The position numbers and the translations under genes are program-made. Of a DNA stretch of 64,000 nucleotides, positions 1 to 9,329 are shown in pieces; position 1 is the first letter of the stretch; each line of letters opens with the position of its first letter. Under the pieces are notes generated by a model. It did no database searches. It saw nothing but the letters and a program-made list of their open reading frames with translations, and had not been told where the DNA came from. This DNA is from Roseiarcus sp963770275 (GTDB taxonomy: Bacteria > Pseudomonadota > Alphaproteobacteria > Rhizobiales > Beijerinckiaceae). The DNA lies in the NCBI GenBank assembly GCA_963770275.1, contig CAVYPD010000034.1:402520-466519 (forward strand), in the 5' to 3' direction.

Positions 1-102
1 CTGCGCGACGCTCGCGGATGGGAGCGTCCATCCGACCACGTGCCGGTTATGATAAGATTGGAATTGTAGCTGTCGCCGCTTTTCAGAACCGGATCTCGAG
101 CT

Positions 103-2477
103 GTGAAAATCCGACGTTTGATCAAATGGGCGGCGAGTTTGGCGTTCGCGCTTGTCGTCCTCGCGACGCTCGCCGGCGTCTATCTGTTCTATCGCGCCAT
201 GCCGGCCTATTCGGGGACCGAAAGGCTGCCGGGTCTTTCATCCGAAGCTCGTGTCTGGCGCGACGCCCATGGCGTGCCACACATCTTTGCCGGCTCAATG
301 GACGACGCGGCGCGCGCGCTCGGCTACCTGCATGCGAGCGAACGGATGTTCCAGATGGACATCCTGCGCCGGGTCGGCCAAGGGCGCATGGCCGAAATCC
401 GCGGCGCCGATCTTCTGCCCGTCGACAAGTTCATTCGCACCTTGGGCTTCTATCGCGAGGCCGAGACGAGCTTTTCGGCGCTTTCGCCCTGGGCGCAGAA
501 GCGGCTTGAGGCTTATGCCGAGGGGGTCAACGCCTTTCTAGCAAGCCACGCGCTCCCGCCTGAGTTCCTCCTTGCGGGCGATAGACCCGAGCCCTGGAAA
601 CCGGCCGATTCGTCTGGTGATCGGGAAGATCGAGGCCTACCAGCTGTCGCAGAACTTCAAGCTTAAGCTCCTTCGCGCCCGTCTCGCCGCCAAGCTCGGG
701 GAGGAACGGGCAAACTGGCTCTTTCCCGGCGCGCGGCCCGGCGATCCAATCACGACTCTGCCGGCGATCAGCGACACTCACGCGAGCGACGATAGCATCG
801 ATGATGAGCTGGGGACCTTGACCGGAATAGGCAAAGGCGCATCGAACGAATGGGTCGTCGCCGGATCACGGACACTGACCGGAAAGCCGATCCTCGCCAA
901 CGACCCGCATCTCGACCTCAGCGCCCCGATCCTGTGGTATTTGGCCCGCGTCGTCACGCCCGAAGGGTCAGTCAAAGGCGCCACTTTGCCCGGCGCCCCG
1001 GTCTTCGTGCTCGGCCAGAACAATTCGATCGCCTGGGGACTGACGACCGCGGATTCGAACGTTCAGGACCTCTTCGTCGAAACCGTCGATCCGGCCGACC
1101 CGTCGAAATATCTCAGCCCCGACGGACCGAAGCCGTTCGAGACGCGAGAAGAGACAATTCATGTGAAAGGCGGCGCCGACGTCCAGCTCACGATCCGCGC
1201 GACCCGCCATGGTCCGGTCCTCTCCGACGTCAACGCCGATCTGGCGAACTTTGCCGGGCCGGACAAGGCGGTCGCCCTCGCCTTCACCGGGCTTGGCGAT
1301 CGCGACACGACCGGCGAAGCCTTCATGCGGGTCAATTCCGCGCGAAACTGGGGCGAATTTCTCGACGCGCTCCGCCTCTATCAGACACCGACCCAGAACT
1401 TGGTCTTTGCCGACGTCAGCGGCGACATCGGCTTCCTGAACCCCGGCCTGGTCCCCTTGCGAAAGTCCGGCGACGGCTCTCGCTCCCGGTCGATGGCGCG
1501 TCGGGCGCCTTCGACTGGACTGGCACGATCCCGTTCGATCAATGGCCGCAGCTGCACAATCCGGAAACCGGCTTCGCCTTTAACGCCAACAACGCCAATT
1601 TCCCCGACGATCACAAGCCGAGTTTCGGGCAGGACTGGGAAGAGAATTTCCGCGCCCGCCGCATCCAGCAATTCTTCGACGCGATCGACAAGCACAGCTT
1701 GGAAACCTCGGCCGCGATGCAGGCCGACCACCTGTCCCTGGATGTCAGGGATTTGCAGCCGTTCATTGCGACGATTGCGCCGTCGGACGAGCGAGCGCGG
1801 AAGGCGCAGGCGATGCTTCTGAGCTGGAACGCGCGTGATGGATAAGGACCGCGCCGAGCCGTTGATTTACACCGCATTCCTCAGATCGCTCCACAAAATC
1901 CTGATTGACGACAAAACCGGACTTCCGATGGGGGAGAAAGGCCCGTTCGCCGTGACGACTCTGGTGTCGCTGATGCGCGACCATCCCTCCTGGTGCGACG
2001 TTCCGGACGCTCCCGATCCGGACTGCCGCAAGGCGCTCGGCCGCGCTCTCGACGAAGCGACTCGCCTTGCTCGTCGAGCGCGATGGCGCCGATATGAGCC
2101 GGTGGCGTTGGGGCGCGGAGCACAGAGCTGTGTTGCAGCATCAGGTCTACAGCCATGTTCCGCTTCTTGACCGGCTGAGCGACCTTAGCGTTTCCTCGAG
2201 CGGCGGCTTCTACACGCTCGATCGGGGCGGCGGCTCCGAGATTGTCCCGGATCTGCCATTCGCCCGAACCCATGGGGGCGGTTTTCGCGGTCTTTATGAT
2301 CTGGCGGACCCTGACAAATCCCGCTTCATGATCGCGACCGGCGAATCGGGCCACATCTTTTCGCGCCACTACGGCGACCTCACGCCGCTGTGGAACGACG
2401 TCAAATCGATCACGCTTGCGGGCTCGGAAGACGAGCTCAAAAAAGCTGGCGCGCAAGAGCTGACGCTCGAGCCCTGA
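103..2477 (+). CDS. Penicillin acylase family hydrolase (frameshifted)
   Basis: Ntn-hydrolase of the penicillin acylase family, which cleaves amide bonds such as those of acylated amino acids, homoserine lactones or beta-lactams; the substrate here cannot be read from sequence. A GTG start at 103 gives a short N-terminal hydrophobic segment (residues about 9-27), so export or membrane anchoring is likely. The hallmark is GASNEW, whose Ser (codon 842-844) becomes the N-terminal nucleophile of the beta subunit after self-cleavage, followed by LANDPHL and GLTTADSN as in the family. The full reading is about 790 residues, normal for the family, but it changes frame near 613, 1477, 1832 and 2075. 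Protein homology continues across each shift, so I treat it as one gene with probable sequence errors rather than a decayed gene. Confidence 0.85.
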
Positions 2478-2602
2478 TGAGGGCGCGTCCGAAATCCGAG
2501 CGACAAGTCGCGTCGGCGACCGATCTACATGTAAGCGCCAGCCGCATGCTCGCCGTAATCCTGCGGTAGCCGGCGCGCTCTCCAGCGGGTAAAGTCATTG
2601 AC

Positions 2603-3318
2603 ATGAGCCAAACGCGGCAATTGCTGATCGTGGATGATGACAACGACCTGCGTCAGGCGCTGGTCGAACAGTTGGCTTTGCATCCCGAGTTTCAGGTCCA
2701 GGCGGTCGAGACGGCGGAAGCGGCGCTTGAGGCGCGTCGCAACCACAACCCCCGACCTTATCATCATGGATGTCGGCCTGCCCGATCTTGACGGGCGCGA
2801 GGCGGTCAAACGAATGCGCCGAGACGGATATCGTCGGCCCATCATCATGCTGACAGCGCACGATACGGATGCAGACGCCGTATCCGGCCTTGATTCCGGC
2901 GCCAACGATTACGTCGGCAAGCCGTTCCGGTTCGTCGTGCTGCTTGGCCCGTATCCGCTCGCAGCTGCGGCAATATGAAGCCAGCGAGGATGCGGAGTTC
3001 CAGGTCGGCCCTTACACCTTTCGGCCAACTTCGAAGAACCTTGTCGACCCGCAGGGGGTCAAATTGCGGCTGACCGAGAAAGAAGCGGCGATCCTGCGTT
3101 ATCTCCATCGCGCCGAACAGCAACCGGTGGCCCGCGAGACGTTGCTCAAGCATGTCTGGGGCTACAACGCCAACGTGACGACGCACACGCTCGAGACGCA
3201 TATCTATCGTCTGCGTCAGAAGATCGAGAACAATCCGGCCGAAGCGCAGCTTCTTGTCACGGAAGGCGGCGGCTACAAGCTTGTGGCGAGCGCGGCGTCC
3301 GGGGGACGGACGGAGTGA
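2603..3318 (+). CDS. OmpR/PhoB-type response regulator (frameshifted)
   Basis: Two-component response regulator. The receiver domain begins LLIVDDDNDLR and contains the phospho-acceptor Asp in IIMDVGLPDLDG (codon 2769-2771), the conserved Thr in MLTAHD and the Lys in GKPF. The C-terminal winged-helix domain of the OmpR/PhoB kind runs from about 2995 and includes LTEKEAAILRYL and THTLETHIYRLRQKI. The frame shifts near 2745 and again near 2930, both inside conserved motifs, so sequence error is likely. No histidine kinase gene lies beside it in this window. Its TGA stop overlaps the GTG start of the next gene by two bases, so it is the first gene of a tight three-gene unit. Target genes are unknown. 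Confidence 0.85.
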
Positions 3319-3801
3319 CGCTCGACGACGAAGTCGCTACGGCTCGGGCGGACGCGCCCCTTCGACCTCCTTCCGCGCGAAGCGGTGCAATTGATCGCCT
3401 TTTCGTGTGAGAAACGGCGATTGAGGGCGGGCGAAGCCTTGTTCTTCGCCGGCGAAACTGCCGATTCGGGGTATTTCGTCCATTCGGGCGCGATCACGTT
3501 GCTCGAGGACGGCGCGGAGCCGAAAGCCGAGCGGCGCGTCGGCGCAGGCGCCCTCATCGGCGAGAGCGCGCTCTACGCGCCGACCGCGCGCCGCGTCAGC
3601 GCGCGCGCGGCCGAGGACGCGGTCGTGATGCGGATTCCGCGCGAGACGTTCCGGCGTGTTCTGACGGAGTTTCCGGCCGGCGCCGAAAAGATTCGCGCCG
3701 CCCTCGCCGCGCGGATGCGCCGCCTGGTCGACGGACTGGAAGCAACCCGGATCAAATCGTTCGAAGGCTCCCTCGCGCCGAGACCTCGGGCCGCGCAGTG
3801 A
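3315..3801 (+). CDS. Cyclic nucleotide-binding-domain protein without DNA-binding domain
   Basis: About 160 residues with a single Crp/Fnr-type cNMP-binding fold: LRAGEALFFAGETADSGYF, then GALIGESALY where the phosphate-binding cassette normally lies, then the closing helix. No helix-turn-helix follows, so it is unlikely to act as a transcription factor alone; a sensor or partner role is inference. The start is taken as GTG 3315, which overlaps the stop of the response regulator; the N-terminus TLDDEVA fits this family, but the frame shifts near 3345 before FDLLPREAVQLIAF. If that shift is real, the usable start would be GTG 3385. Its stop overlaps the start of the metallopeptidase gene. Confidence 0.75.
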
Positions 3802-4223
3802 CCGCCGAGACGCTGAGCGGCCTCTCCTCGTTACGCGCTCCAACGTCCGAAGACATCGACGCGCTCGCCCGGGCCGCATTCGAACGGCTGCCGGCTTCAT
3901 TTCGGCGTCTCAGCGACGGTCTGGTCATTCAGGTGATCGATTTCCCGGACGACGAGACGCTCAACGAGATGGGCGCCGAGAGCGAGTTCGACCTCTTGGG
4001 TCTCTTTCGCGGCCGCGGGCTCGCTCAGGGCGGCGCGATCGGGGAGACGGGCGAATTGCCCAACATGATCTGGCTCTATCGTCGGCCGCTGCTCGACTTC
4101 TGGTGCGACGGCGAGGATACGCTCGACGAGGTCGTGACCCACGTTCTCGTCCACGAGATCGGCCATCATTTCGGGCTCTCGGACGCCGACATCGAGGCGA
4201 TCGAAGAGAAGGCCGCTGATTGA
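3798..4223 (+). CDS. Zincin-like metallopeptidase family protein
   Basis: A 141-residue protein of the short zincin family (Pfam Zincin_1, formerly DUF1025). The zinc-binding motif is seen as VLVHEIGHHFGLSD near the C-terminus, with HExxH and a downstream Asp as the likely third ligand. The family is widespread in Alphaproteobacteria; its physiological substrates are not established. GTG 3798 is chosen because it overlaps the upstream TGA (3799-3801), the same coupling as between the two preceding genes. It therefore probably is translated together with the response regulator and the cNMP-domain protein. The gene is intact. Confidence 0.88.
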   Translation: MTAETLSGLSSLRAPTSEDIDALARAAFERLPASFRRLSDGLVIQVIDFPDDETLNEMGAESEFDLLGLFRGRGLAQGGAIGETGELPNMIWLYRRPLLDFWCDGEDTLDEVVTHVLVHEIGHHFGLSDADIEAIEEKAAD

Positions 4224-4320
4224 TTCGGACGCTGCGCCGCGCGGGCGGAAGGAGAAACCGCGTGAACGCGCTGGATTTCGGGGCCTTCACAAGGGCGTCA
4301 CGCAAGCTGTAGAGTAAGAG

Positions 4321-4346
4321 CGCGGCCGGATTCGGAGACGGCCGCG
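4321..4346. terminator. Perfect 8-bp inverted repeat, possible weak terminator
   Basis: CGCGGCCG at 4321-4328 pairs with CGGCCGCG at 4339-4346 around a 10-base loop. There is no T-run after it, so termination is uncertain. It lies between the metallopeptidase gene and the HNH gene. Confidence 0.3.
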
Positions 4347-4373
4347 TCAACGTGCGGAGGACGGAGCGTCGGG

Positions 4374-4940
4374 TTGACGGTTCATGTTCGCTCAGTTTCG
4401 CCGGGGAATTGTCCGGCCCTCGTCTTGAACGCGGACTACCGTCCGCTCAGCTATTATCCGTTGTCGATCTGGTGCTGGCAGGACGCGATCAAGGCGGTGT
4501 TCCTCGACCGGGTCAACATCATCTCCGAGTACGACACGCTGGTGCGCAGCCCGAGCTTCGAGATGCGGCTGCCCTCGGTGGTGTCGCTCAAGAGCTACGT
4601 CAAGCCGACCCGCTTCCCCGCCTTCACCCGGTTCAACGTGTTCCTGCGCGACCGCTTCACCTGCCAATATTGCGGCCAGCGCGACGACCTGACCTTCGAC
4701 CATGTCGTTCCGCGCTCGAAGGGCGGGATCACGACCTGGGAGAACGTGGTCGCCGCCTGCTCGGAGTGCAACCTCAGGAAGGCCGACATGCTGCCGGCCA
4801 AGGCGCGCATGTGGCCGGCGACCAAGCCCTACCAGCCGACCGTCCACGACCTGCACCAGAACGGGCGCCTGTTCCCGCCCAACTATTTGCACGAAAGCTG
4901 GATGGATTATCTCTACTGGGACAGCGAGCTGGAGGAGTAA
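4374..4940 (+). CDS. HNH endonuclease family protein
   Basis: A 188-residue protein with an HNH nuclease domain in its second half. Two CxxC pairs are visible (CQYCG and CSECN), which would hold a structural zinc, and the catalytic patch includes FDHVVPRSKGG and the Asn of TWENVVAAC. The N-terminal half (LNADYRPLSYYPLS) is typical of the stand-alone HNH proteins common in Alphaproteobacteria, whose role is unproven. The start is TTG 4374, 13 bases after a GGAGG (4356-4360). The gene is complete and not obviously part of a restriction system, as no methyltransferase is near. Confidence 0.88.
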   Translation: MTVHVRSVSPGNCPALVLNADYRPLSYYPLSIWCWQDAIKAVFLDRVNIISEYDTLVRSPSFEMRLPSVVSLKSYVKPTRFPAFTRFNVFLRDRFTCQYCGQRDDLTFDHVVPRSKGGITTWENVVAACSECNLRKADMLPAKARMWPATKPYQPTVHDLHQNGRLFPPNYLHESWMDYLYWDSELEE

Positions 4941-5060
4941 TCCAGCCGGCCCGGCTCTGAGCTGGCGTGAGGCAGCGCCCTTTTAGGTCTCCTACACAAC
5001 CGAGTGGCGAATCCCGCCCGAATAAATCCAAGAAAATCCAAATAATAACAAGGAAAAGTC

Positions 5061-5112
5061 CTTGGATTTTCTTGGATTCCTTTGACCGAATCGGGACTTT
5101 TCAATGGGTTAC
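5061..5112. repeat. 52-bp dispersed repeat, copy A
   Basis: This stretch matches 61587-61638 at 44 of 52 positions without gaps; both end in TCAATGGGTTAC. It is 19 bases left of the insertion sequence. In the forward frame both copies can be read as a peptide pattern W-I-x-L-D-S ... Q-W-V-T, but neither lies in a convincing gene. A much weaker relative may lie near 36794-36830. Confidence 0.6.
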
Positions 5113-5131
5113 AGCCGATTGGAATAAAAAA

Positions 5132-5856
5132 GGGGCTGGCCTAGATAGGGACAGAGTGAATTGAGTTGAGCCAGGTTTTAGGTTGCGAGCAAGCGGTCTG
5201 CGGGGCGGTAGTTGAAGCGCCATTCGCATTCCTTGAGGTAGAGGGGGAAGTGCGCCCTCGGGATGCCATTGCAGCGGCGCAGATGGTGCTTGGCCTGGTT
5301 CCAGAAGTTCTCGATGCCGTTGATGTGGTTTCCCCTGTCGGCGAACGGCTCGCGATGGTTGATGCGCATGTGGCGGAACTCGGACACGTCGAGCACGTCG
5401 TAGGCCTGGAAACTGTCGCTATAGACGACGGCATCGGGCTTTATGCGCGCCCGGATGATCGGGAAGAGCGTTTTCGATCCAACGTTTGGGATGATCACCG
5501 TATGGACCTTGCCGCCCCGCTTGAGCAGTCCGAAGACGGGAACCTTGCCGCCAGCGCCGCGCCCCCGTTTGCCCTTGCGCCGCCCGCCGAAATAACTCTC
5601 ATCGATCTCCACCTCGCCGCCAAGCAGCTCGGGCGTTTCCTCATTCAGGCGCTGAGCGATCACTTCCCGCAGTTTGCGGAAGAATAAGGTCGCCGTGTGC
5701 CGGTTGACGCCAGTCAAAAGAGCCGCAGACCGCGCCGTCGCCCCGCCGACGAAGGATTTGATAAGCTCTTCCTGAAGTCTTGTCGGCAATCGGCTCCGAC
5801 GTCGAACCGTAACCATCTGATCTAGATAGCCTTTCTTTGCTATCTAGGCCAGCCCC
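5132..5856. mobile_element. Complete IS1595-family insertion sequence
   Basis: A 725-bp element with perfect 17-bp terminal inverted repeats, GGGGCTGGCCTAGATAG at 5132-5148 and its complement at 5840-5856 (one further A/T pair extends this to 18). It encodes one transposase. The flanks carry TAAAAAA at 5125-5131 and again at 5857-5863, a seven-base direct repeat; the family usually makes an 8-bp duplication, and the A-rich target makes the exact length ambiguous. Intact ends and an intact gene suggest a recent, possibly still active, insertion. Confidence 0.92.
5178..5816 (-). CDS. IS1595-family transposase (ISXO2-like)
   Basis: A 212-residue transposase of the ISXO2-like type. The first catalytic Asp is in VEIDESYFGGRRKGKRG, the second in VVYSDSFQAYD, and the C-terminal block NHINGIENFWNQAKHHLRR is characteristic of the IS1595 family. 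The N-terminus RLQEELIKSFVGG resembles its helix-turn-helix target-binding region. It fills the insertion sequence between its inverted repeats, with no frameshift, in contrast to many host genes here. Confidence 0.92.
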   Translation of the reverse strand: MVTVRRRSRLPTRLQEELIKSFVGGATARSAALLTGVNRHTATLFFRKLREVIAQRLNEETPELLGGEVEIDESYFGGRRKGKRGRGAGGKVPVFGLLKRGGKVHTVIIPNVGSKTLFPIIRARIKPDAVVYSDSFQAYDVLDVSEFRHMRINHREPFADRGNHINGIENFWNQAKHHLRRCNGIPRAHFPLYLKECEWRFNYRPADRLLAT

Positions 5857-6080
5857 TAAAAAAATCTGCCGCTCTGATTTTCCCCGAAAGCCCCGCCCCA
5901 AAGCTCCATTCCACCATCCTTACTGCCATATCTTTCAGTGAGATCTGCAGAAGGGAAATCTATAACACATATTCCTTTTTTCCGCAATCCCATAATGCGC
6001 ATCAGGCTGGTTGAGCCGCATGCCGCGCTACGCCAATCAAGGCTGCCAAAGTGGCGCAAGAAATATTCTTCGGCCTCGAG

Positions 6081-6332
6081 CTATCCCGCGCGCTTATCGG
6101 TCTTGGCGTGGTGAGCAATCGCAGCATCGACGCGCTTTTTGTCGCCAGTCGCGTTGCCTCCCAAAATGTCGGCAGCGTCCTTTTCCTCAGCGTCCAAATC
6201 ACCTGGCTTTCCTGAGGTTTCGGTTGTGGCGGAGACGCCCTGACCGGCCGGCTTCACGCCCTCATTCCGGGCTGTGGCTGCGAATGTGGCGAGAGCCTCT
6301 GGCTGGGCGTCCTCTTGAACTTTTTTCGACAT
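6081..6332 (-). CDS. Small hydrophilic hypothetical protein
   Basis: An 83-residue, highly charged protein rich in Ala, Glu, Asp and Lys (begins MSKKVQEDAQPEALATFAAT) with no signal peptide or membrane segment. A strong ribosome site GAGGAGGA sits seven bases before the ATG on the minus strand, which is why I call it a real gene. It may be intrinsically disordered. I do not recognise the family. The 220 bases between it and the insertion sequence (5857-6080) contain no gene I can support. Confidence 0.6.
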   Translation of the reverse strand: MSKKVQEDAQPEALATFAATARNEGVKPAGQGVSATTETSGKPGDLDAEEKDAADILGGNATGDKKRVDAAIAHHAKTDKRAG

Positions 6333-6437
6333 CGCTTCCTCCTCATCTGGTCAAAGCCAAACCCGTTTGACAATAAGGCGTTCCCCTCTAAGCCGTGTTT
6401 CTTCGCTCGCGCGCCAGCAGGGACATCGGCCTTGCGC

Positions 6438-6640
6438 GATATATCCAACACGGCGGGCATCGCCAGCTTCGCCCATGCAGCTGACTTGCCTACGCTGCCG
6501 ACGACGAAAGCGCCCGAGGCTGAAAAGTCCAAGCCGGCCGCGCTTCAGCAGTCTTTGGAACGATCTCAAGTCCTCGGTTCCAGACTGCCCGTTGAGCGTT
6601 GGCCCGCTCACCCCTGTTTTTTTGAGTTGCAGCGCGGACG
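6438..6640 (+). pseudogene. Decayed N-terminal fragment of a porin gene
   Basis: Read forward with one frame change, this stretch resembles the start of the intact porin at 6898. It has TAGIASFAHAADLPT, compared with AAGITSFAYAADLPT, then a Lys/Pro linker. In the next frame comes SSLWNDLKSSVPDCPLS, compared with ASVWDWLNSSAADCPIS. Similarity stops after about 65 codons. It is thus a truncated, frameshifted porin paralogue directly upstream of the functional copy. Confidence 0.65.
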
Positions 6641-6897
6641 TACTGACATCGCGCGGCGTCATCATTGAATAGCAAAGCGTTTTCGTAGCTGCGCGATGAT
6701 TCCTTCGCGCACGGTTTCGTGCTTGCCGACGCGTCAAGGCGATATATACAAGGCGCTATAAAGCTCATTTTCGATGTGAGTCGCTGCGAGTTTCCTTTGG
6801 GCTGCGACCTTGAAGTGGGTGTCGGCACGCGGCGTTTGACGGGGTGATGGGAGGGTTCATGGGCCGGGGGGCGCGTGAATCTGGGTGGGGGAAGTCG

Positions 6898-8496
6898 ATG
6901 AAGAGACTCGGAATCGCTTTATTGGCGGCCGGAATTACCAGCTTCGCCTATGCAGCTGATTTGCCGACGACGAAGACGCCTGACAAGCCGAAGCCGAATT
7001 GCTGGGCGAGCGTCTGGGACTGGCTCAATTCCTCCGCGGCCGACTGCCCAATCAGCGCCTACGGCATCACGCTCTACGGCACGCTCGACGTCAACGCCAC
7101 TTACCTCAACGAGGGCGTCAACAAGAGTCCAGCCGCCGACAAGGTCAATTACAACATCCAGAGGAACGCCTACGAGAGCAAATTCCTCGCCGGCTATAAC
7201 GGCCTCAGCGCCTCTGTCATCGGCCTCAAGATGAAGGAGGATCTGGCGCGCGTGGGTCTGCCGGGATGGTCGCTGATCGGCGTCCTCGAAGCGGGCGTGA
7301 ACCCCTATTCGGGCATGTTCGTCAACGGTCCGCGCTCGCTCGCCGATAACAATCTGCGGCCCGCCAACACAGCTCCGTTTCAGAATGCGAACTTTGCTGG
7401 CAGTCGTGCCGGGCAGTGGGACAATTCGCAAGGCTATTTGGGAATCAGCAATCCCGTCTACGGGACGCTGACCTTCGGCCGCACCAATTCGCTCGCGCTC
7501 GACGTGACGTCAGCCTACGATCCGGTCGCGTCGACGGCCTTCTCGACACTGGGTTTTTCGGCCGCATTCTCCGGCTTCGGCTCCAGCGCGTCAGTCCGCC
7601 CGAATACCGCCGTCACCTATCGCCTGACCTACCAGAATTTCCGCGCCGCCGTTCAGGCGCAGGTCGGGAGCTACGGAATCGGCAACACAACAAACGGCAT
7701 GTACCAGGCGCAGCTCGGATTCGACTTCGGGTCGCTGTCTCTCGATGGTGTTCTGAGCTGGTCGACTGACGCCGTGTCGCTGGCGACCTTCGGCGGCTCG
7801 AACCCGACGACCTGCGTCTCGCCCGGCAACTGTTTCATTACGGTGAATGGCCAGTTTTACGACCCGAACACAGTCCTGAGAGCGACCCTGTCCAACGACC
7901 TTGGCGGAGAATTGGTCGCCAGATACAAGTTGGATCCGGTGCCGGTGACCCTCTATGGCGGCTGGATCTACGCGCGTCAGATGAATCCGTCTGACGACTT
8001 TCTGGGTGGCTTCCCAACCATCTCCCAGGGCATCTTTGTCCCGCCCGGCGCCTTCAACAAGAGCGGCGTCTACACCAACAGCGCCATCACGGCGAACAAC
8101 TTCGATATCCAGAAAGTTCTGAATACGTTCTGGTTCGGCGCGAGGTGGAAGATCCCCACCGTGGGTTTCCTGAGCAATCTTGAGGCGATGGGCGGGTTCT
8201 ATTATCAGAACCAGAACAACTTCAACCCTGCCGCTTGCACCGGCGGTAGCGCTTTCATCAGCAGCGCCAAATGCGGCGGCAGCCAGGATGGGTTCTCGTT
8301 TCTGCTCGACTGGAAGCCGGTCAAGCGCGTCGACATCTACGCCGGCGTCCTGGTCAGCAACGTCTACGGCGGCCTCGCAAACGGCTTCTTCTCGACATCG
8401 AGCGTCGTGGTTCCAGGAACGGCGACGGTCCTGAGCGTCAGTACAGCCCGGACGCAGAATTACGACCCGACTGTCGGCGTCCGTATTCGCTTCTAG
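6898..8496 (+). CDS. Outer-membrane porin
   Basis: A porin of about 532 residues expected to form a beta-barrel in the outer membrane for diffusion of small solutes. ATG 6898 is preferred over 6844 because a GGGGGA ribosome site precedes it and it starts directly with a signal peptide (MKRLGIALLAAGITSFAYA, then ADLPTT). The mature part opens with a WDWLNSSAADCPISAYGI segment, then alternating barrel strands, and ends in VGVRIRF with the terminal Phe required by the BAM machinery. It resembles the large alphaproteobacterial porins rather than the 16-strand Rhodobacter type. The gene is intact. A broken relative lies just upstream. Confidence 0.9.
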   Translation: MKRLGIALLAAGITSFAYAADLPTTKTPDKPKPNCWASVWDWLNSSAADCPISAYGITLYGTLDVNATYLNEGVNKSPAADKVNYNIQRNAYESKFLAGYNGLSASVIGLKMKEDLARVGLPGWSLIGVLEAGVNPYSGMFVNGPRSLADNNLRPANTAPFQNANFAGSRAGQWDNSQGYLGISNPVYGTLTFGRTNSLALDVTSAYDPVASTAFSTLGFSAAFSGFGSSASVRPNTAVTYRLTYQNFRAAVQAQVGSYGIGNTTNGMYQAQLGFDFGSLSLDGVLSWSTDAVSLATFGGSNPTTCVSPGNCFITVNGQFYDPNTVLRATLSNDLGGELVARYKLDPVPVTLYGGWIYARQMNPSDDFLGGFPTISQGIFVPPGAFNKSGVYTNSAITANNFDIQKVLNTFWFGARWKIPTVGFLSNLEAMGGFYYQNQNNFNPAACTGGSAFISSAKCGGSQDGFSFLLDWKPVKRVDIYAGVLVSNVYGGLANGFFSTSSVVVPGTATVLSVSTARTQNYDPTVGVRIRF

Positions 8497-8536
8497 CTCA
8501 CGGAAACGGCGCCGCGAGGGCGCGCCCCGCAGGCCG

Positions 8537-8865
8537 TCAATCCGGGGTGTTGCCGTCGATGCAGCCCTTATTGCAATCGTCCTGATCTTCGCTCAGTCCG
8601 TCCACGTCGCCCTTGTTATTCGGATAGGGCGCGATATGCGGCAAGGCCAAGCCAAATGGCGCCGCCTGAGGCGCTGCAGGCGCCACTCGACGCCCGCAGG
8701 GGCCATGGCTGGGCCATGCGCCACATAGTGGTGGTGAACCGTGTGGTGCGGCGCGTAGTGATGAGTGTGGTGATGCATGGTTGGCTGCTCTGTCTGCGCA
8801 TAGGCGGCGAGCGAACCTGACAACGCCATGCCAAGCGCAAGCGCGACAGTCGTCGATGTCTTCAC
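8537..8865 (-). CDS. His-rich exported small protein (frameshifted)
   Basis: A small exported protein. The signal peptide is MKTSTTVALALGMALSGSLA AYA-like (residues 1-23), followed by a His-rich segment (MHHHTHHYAPHHTVHHHYV) that could bind metal ions. Reading in the first frame ends at 8593, but a shift near 8690 recovers a tail with LALPHIAPYPNNKGDVDGLS and DDCNKGCIDGN, seen in hypothetical proteins of related Rhizobiales, and a stop at 8537. The full product is about 108 residues. Metal binding is inference from composition only. Confidence 0.65.
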
Positions 8866-9329
8866 TTCACCCTCCCGTGCACGAGCGCACGTCGTCTGAT
8901 TCTACGTTACTAGATAATCATTTCCGATGCGAATATAACGGTCGCGCAAATTGCGCCGGTTAAGTTATTTTTTATGAGGAGTTCGAGGGAAAACACCCTG
9001 CCCTCCCAAACCTCCATTCTCTCCCGACGCGAGGCGGCCGGCTCGCAAGGCGAAACGGGTCCGGGAGTTAGACCCAGTCCGCCGACAGCCTCTTCATCGT
9101 GAGGGAGAGGGAGGGATCTCTCTCACGACGAATTTTCACCGCCTCGCGCCCCTCAGTGGAAGGGGGCCGATCATCACACTAGCAATGATGACCGTTCTGG
9201 TCTCGCATTTGCTGACTAGCAAAATGCGGGCTATGTACCACAGCATACAACGCGCTGAGAGTCCTCTCGGTAAAGATGGGGAGCCCGGGACCAGGGTCGC
9301 GCATTCGACGAGCAAGGGGAAATCTTCCA
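8866..9329. other. Gene-free stretch upstream of modA
   Basis: No gene is supported here. It contains an imperfect hairpin GTGAGGGAGAG ... CTCTCTCAC at 9100-9126 and an inverted repeat CGCATTTGCT / AGCAAAATGCG at 9204-9228 about 100 bases before modA. The latter could be an operator but does not match the classical ModE box that I know. Confidence 0.5.
9204..9228. promoter_or_regulatory. Inverted repeat upstream of modA, possible operator
   Basis: CGCATTTGCT (9204-9213), a 4-base GACT centre, and AGCAAAATGCG (9218-9228) form a near-perfect palindrome with one extra A/T in the right arm. Position upstream of the molybdate transport operon suggests a regulator site; the regulator is unknown. 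Confidence 0.35.

Noticed and set aside
5856..6059. Leftward open frame of 67 codons next to the insertion sequence
   Set aside because: No ribosome site and it runs to the end of the insertion sequence; probably chance.
8990..9180. Molybdenum-cofactor riboswitch upstream of modA
   Set aside because: The stretch has GC-rich hairpins, but I cannot match it to the known Moco motif.
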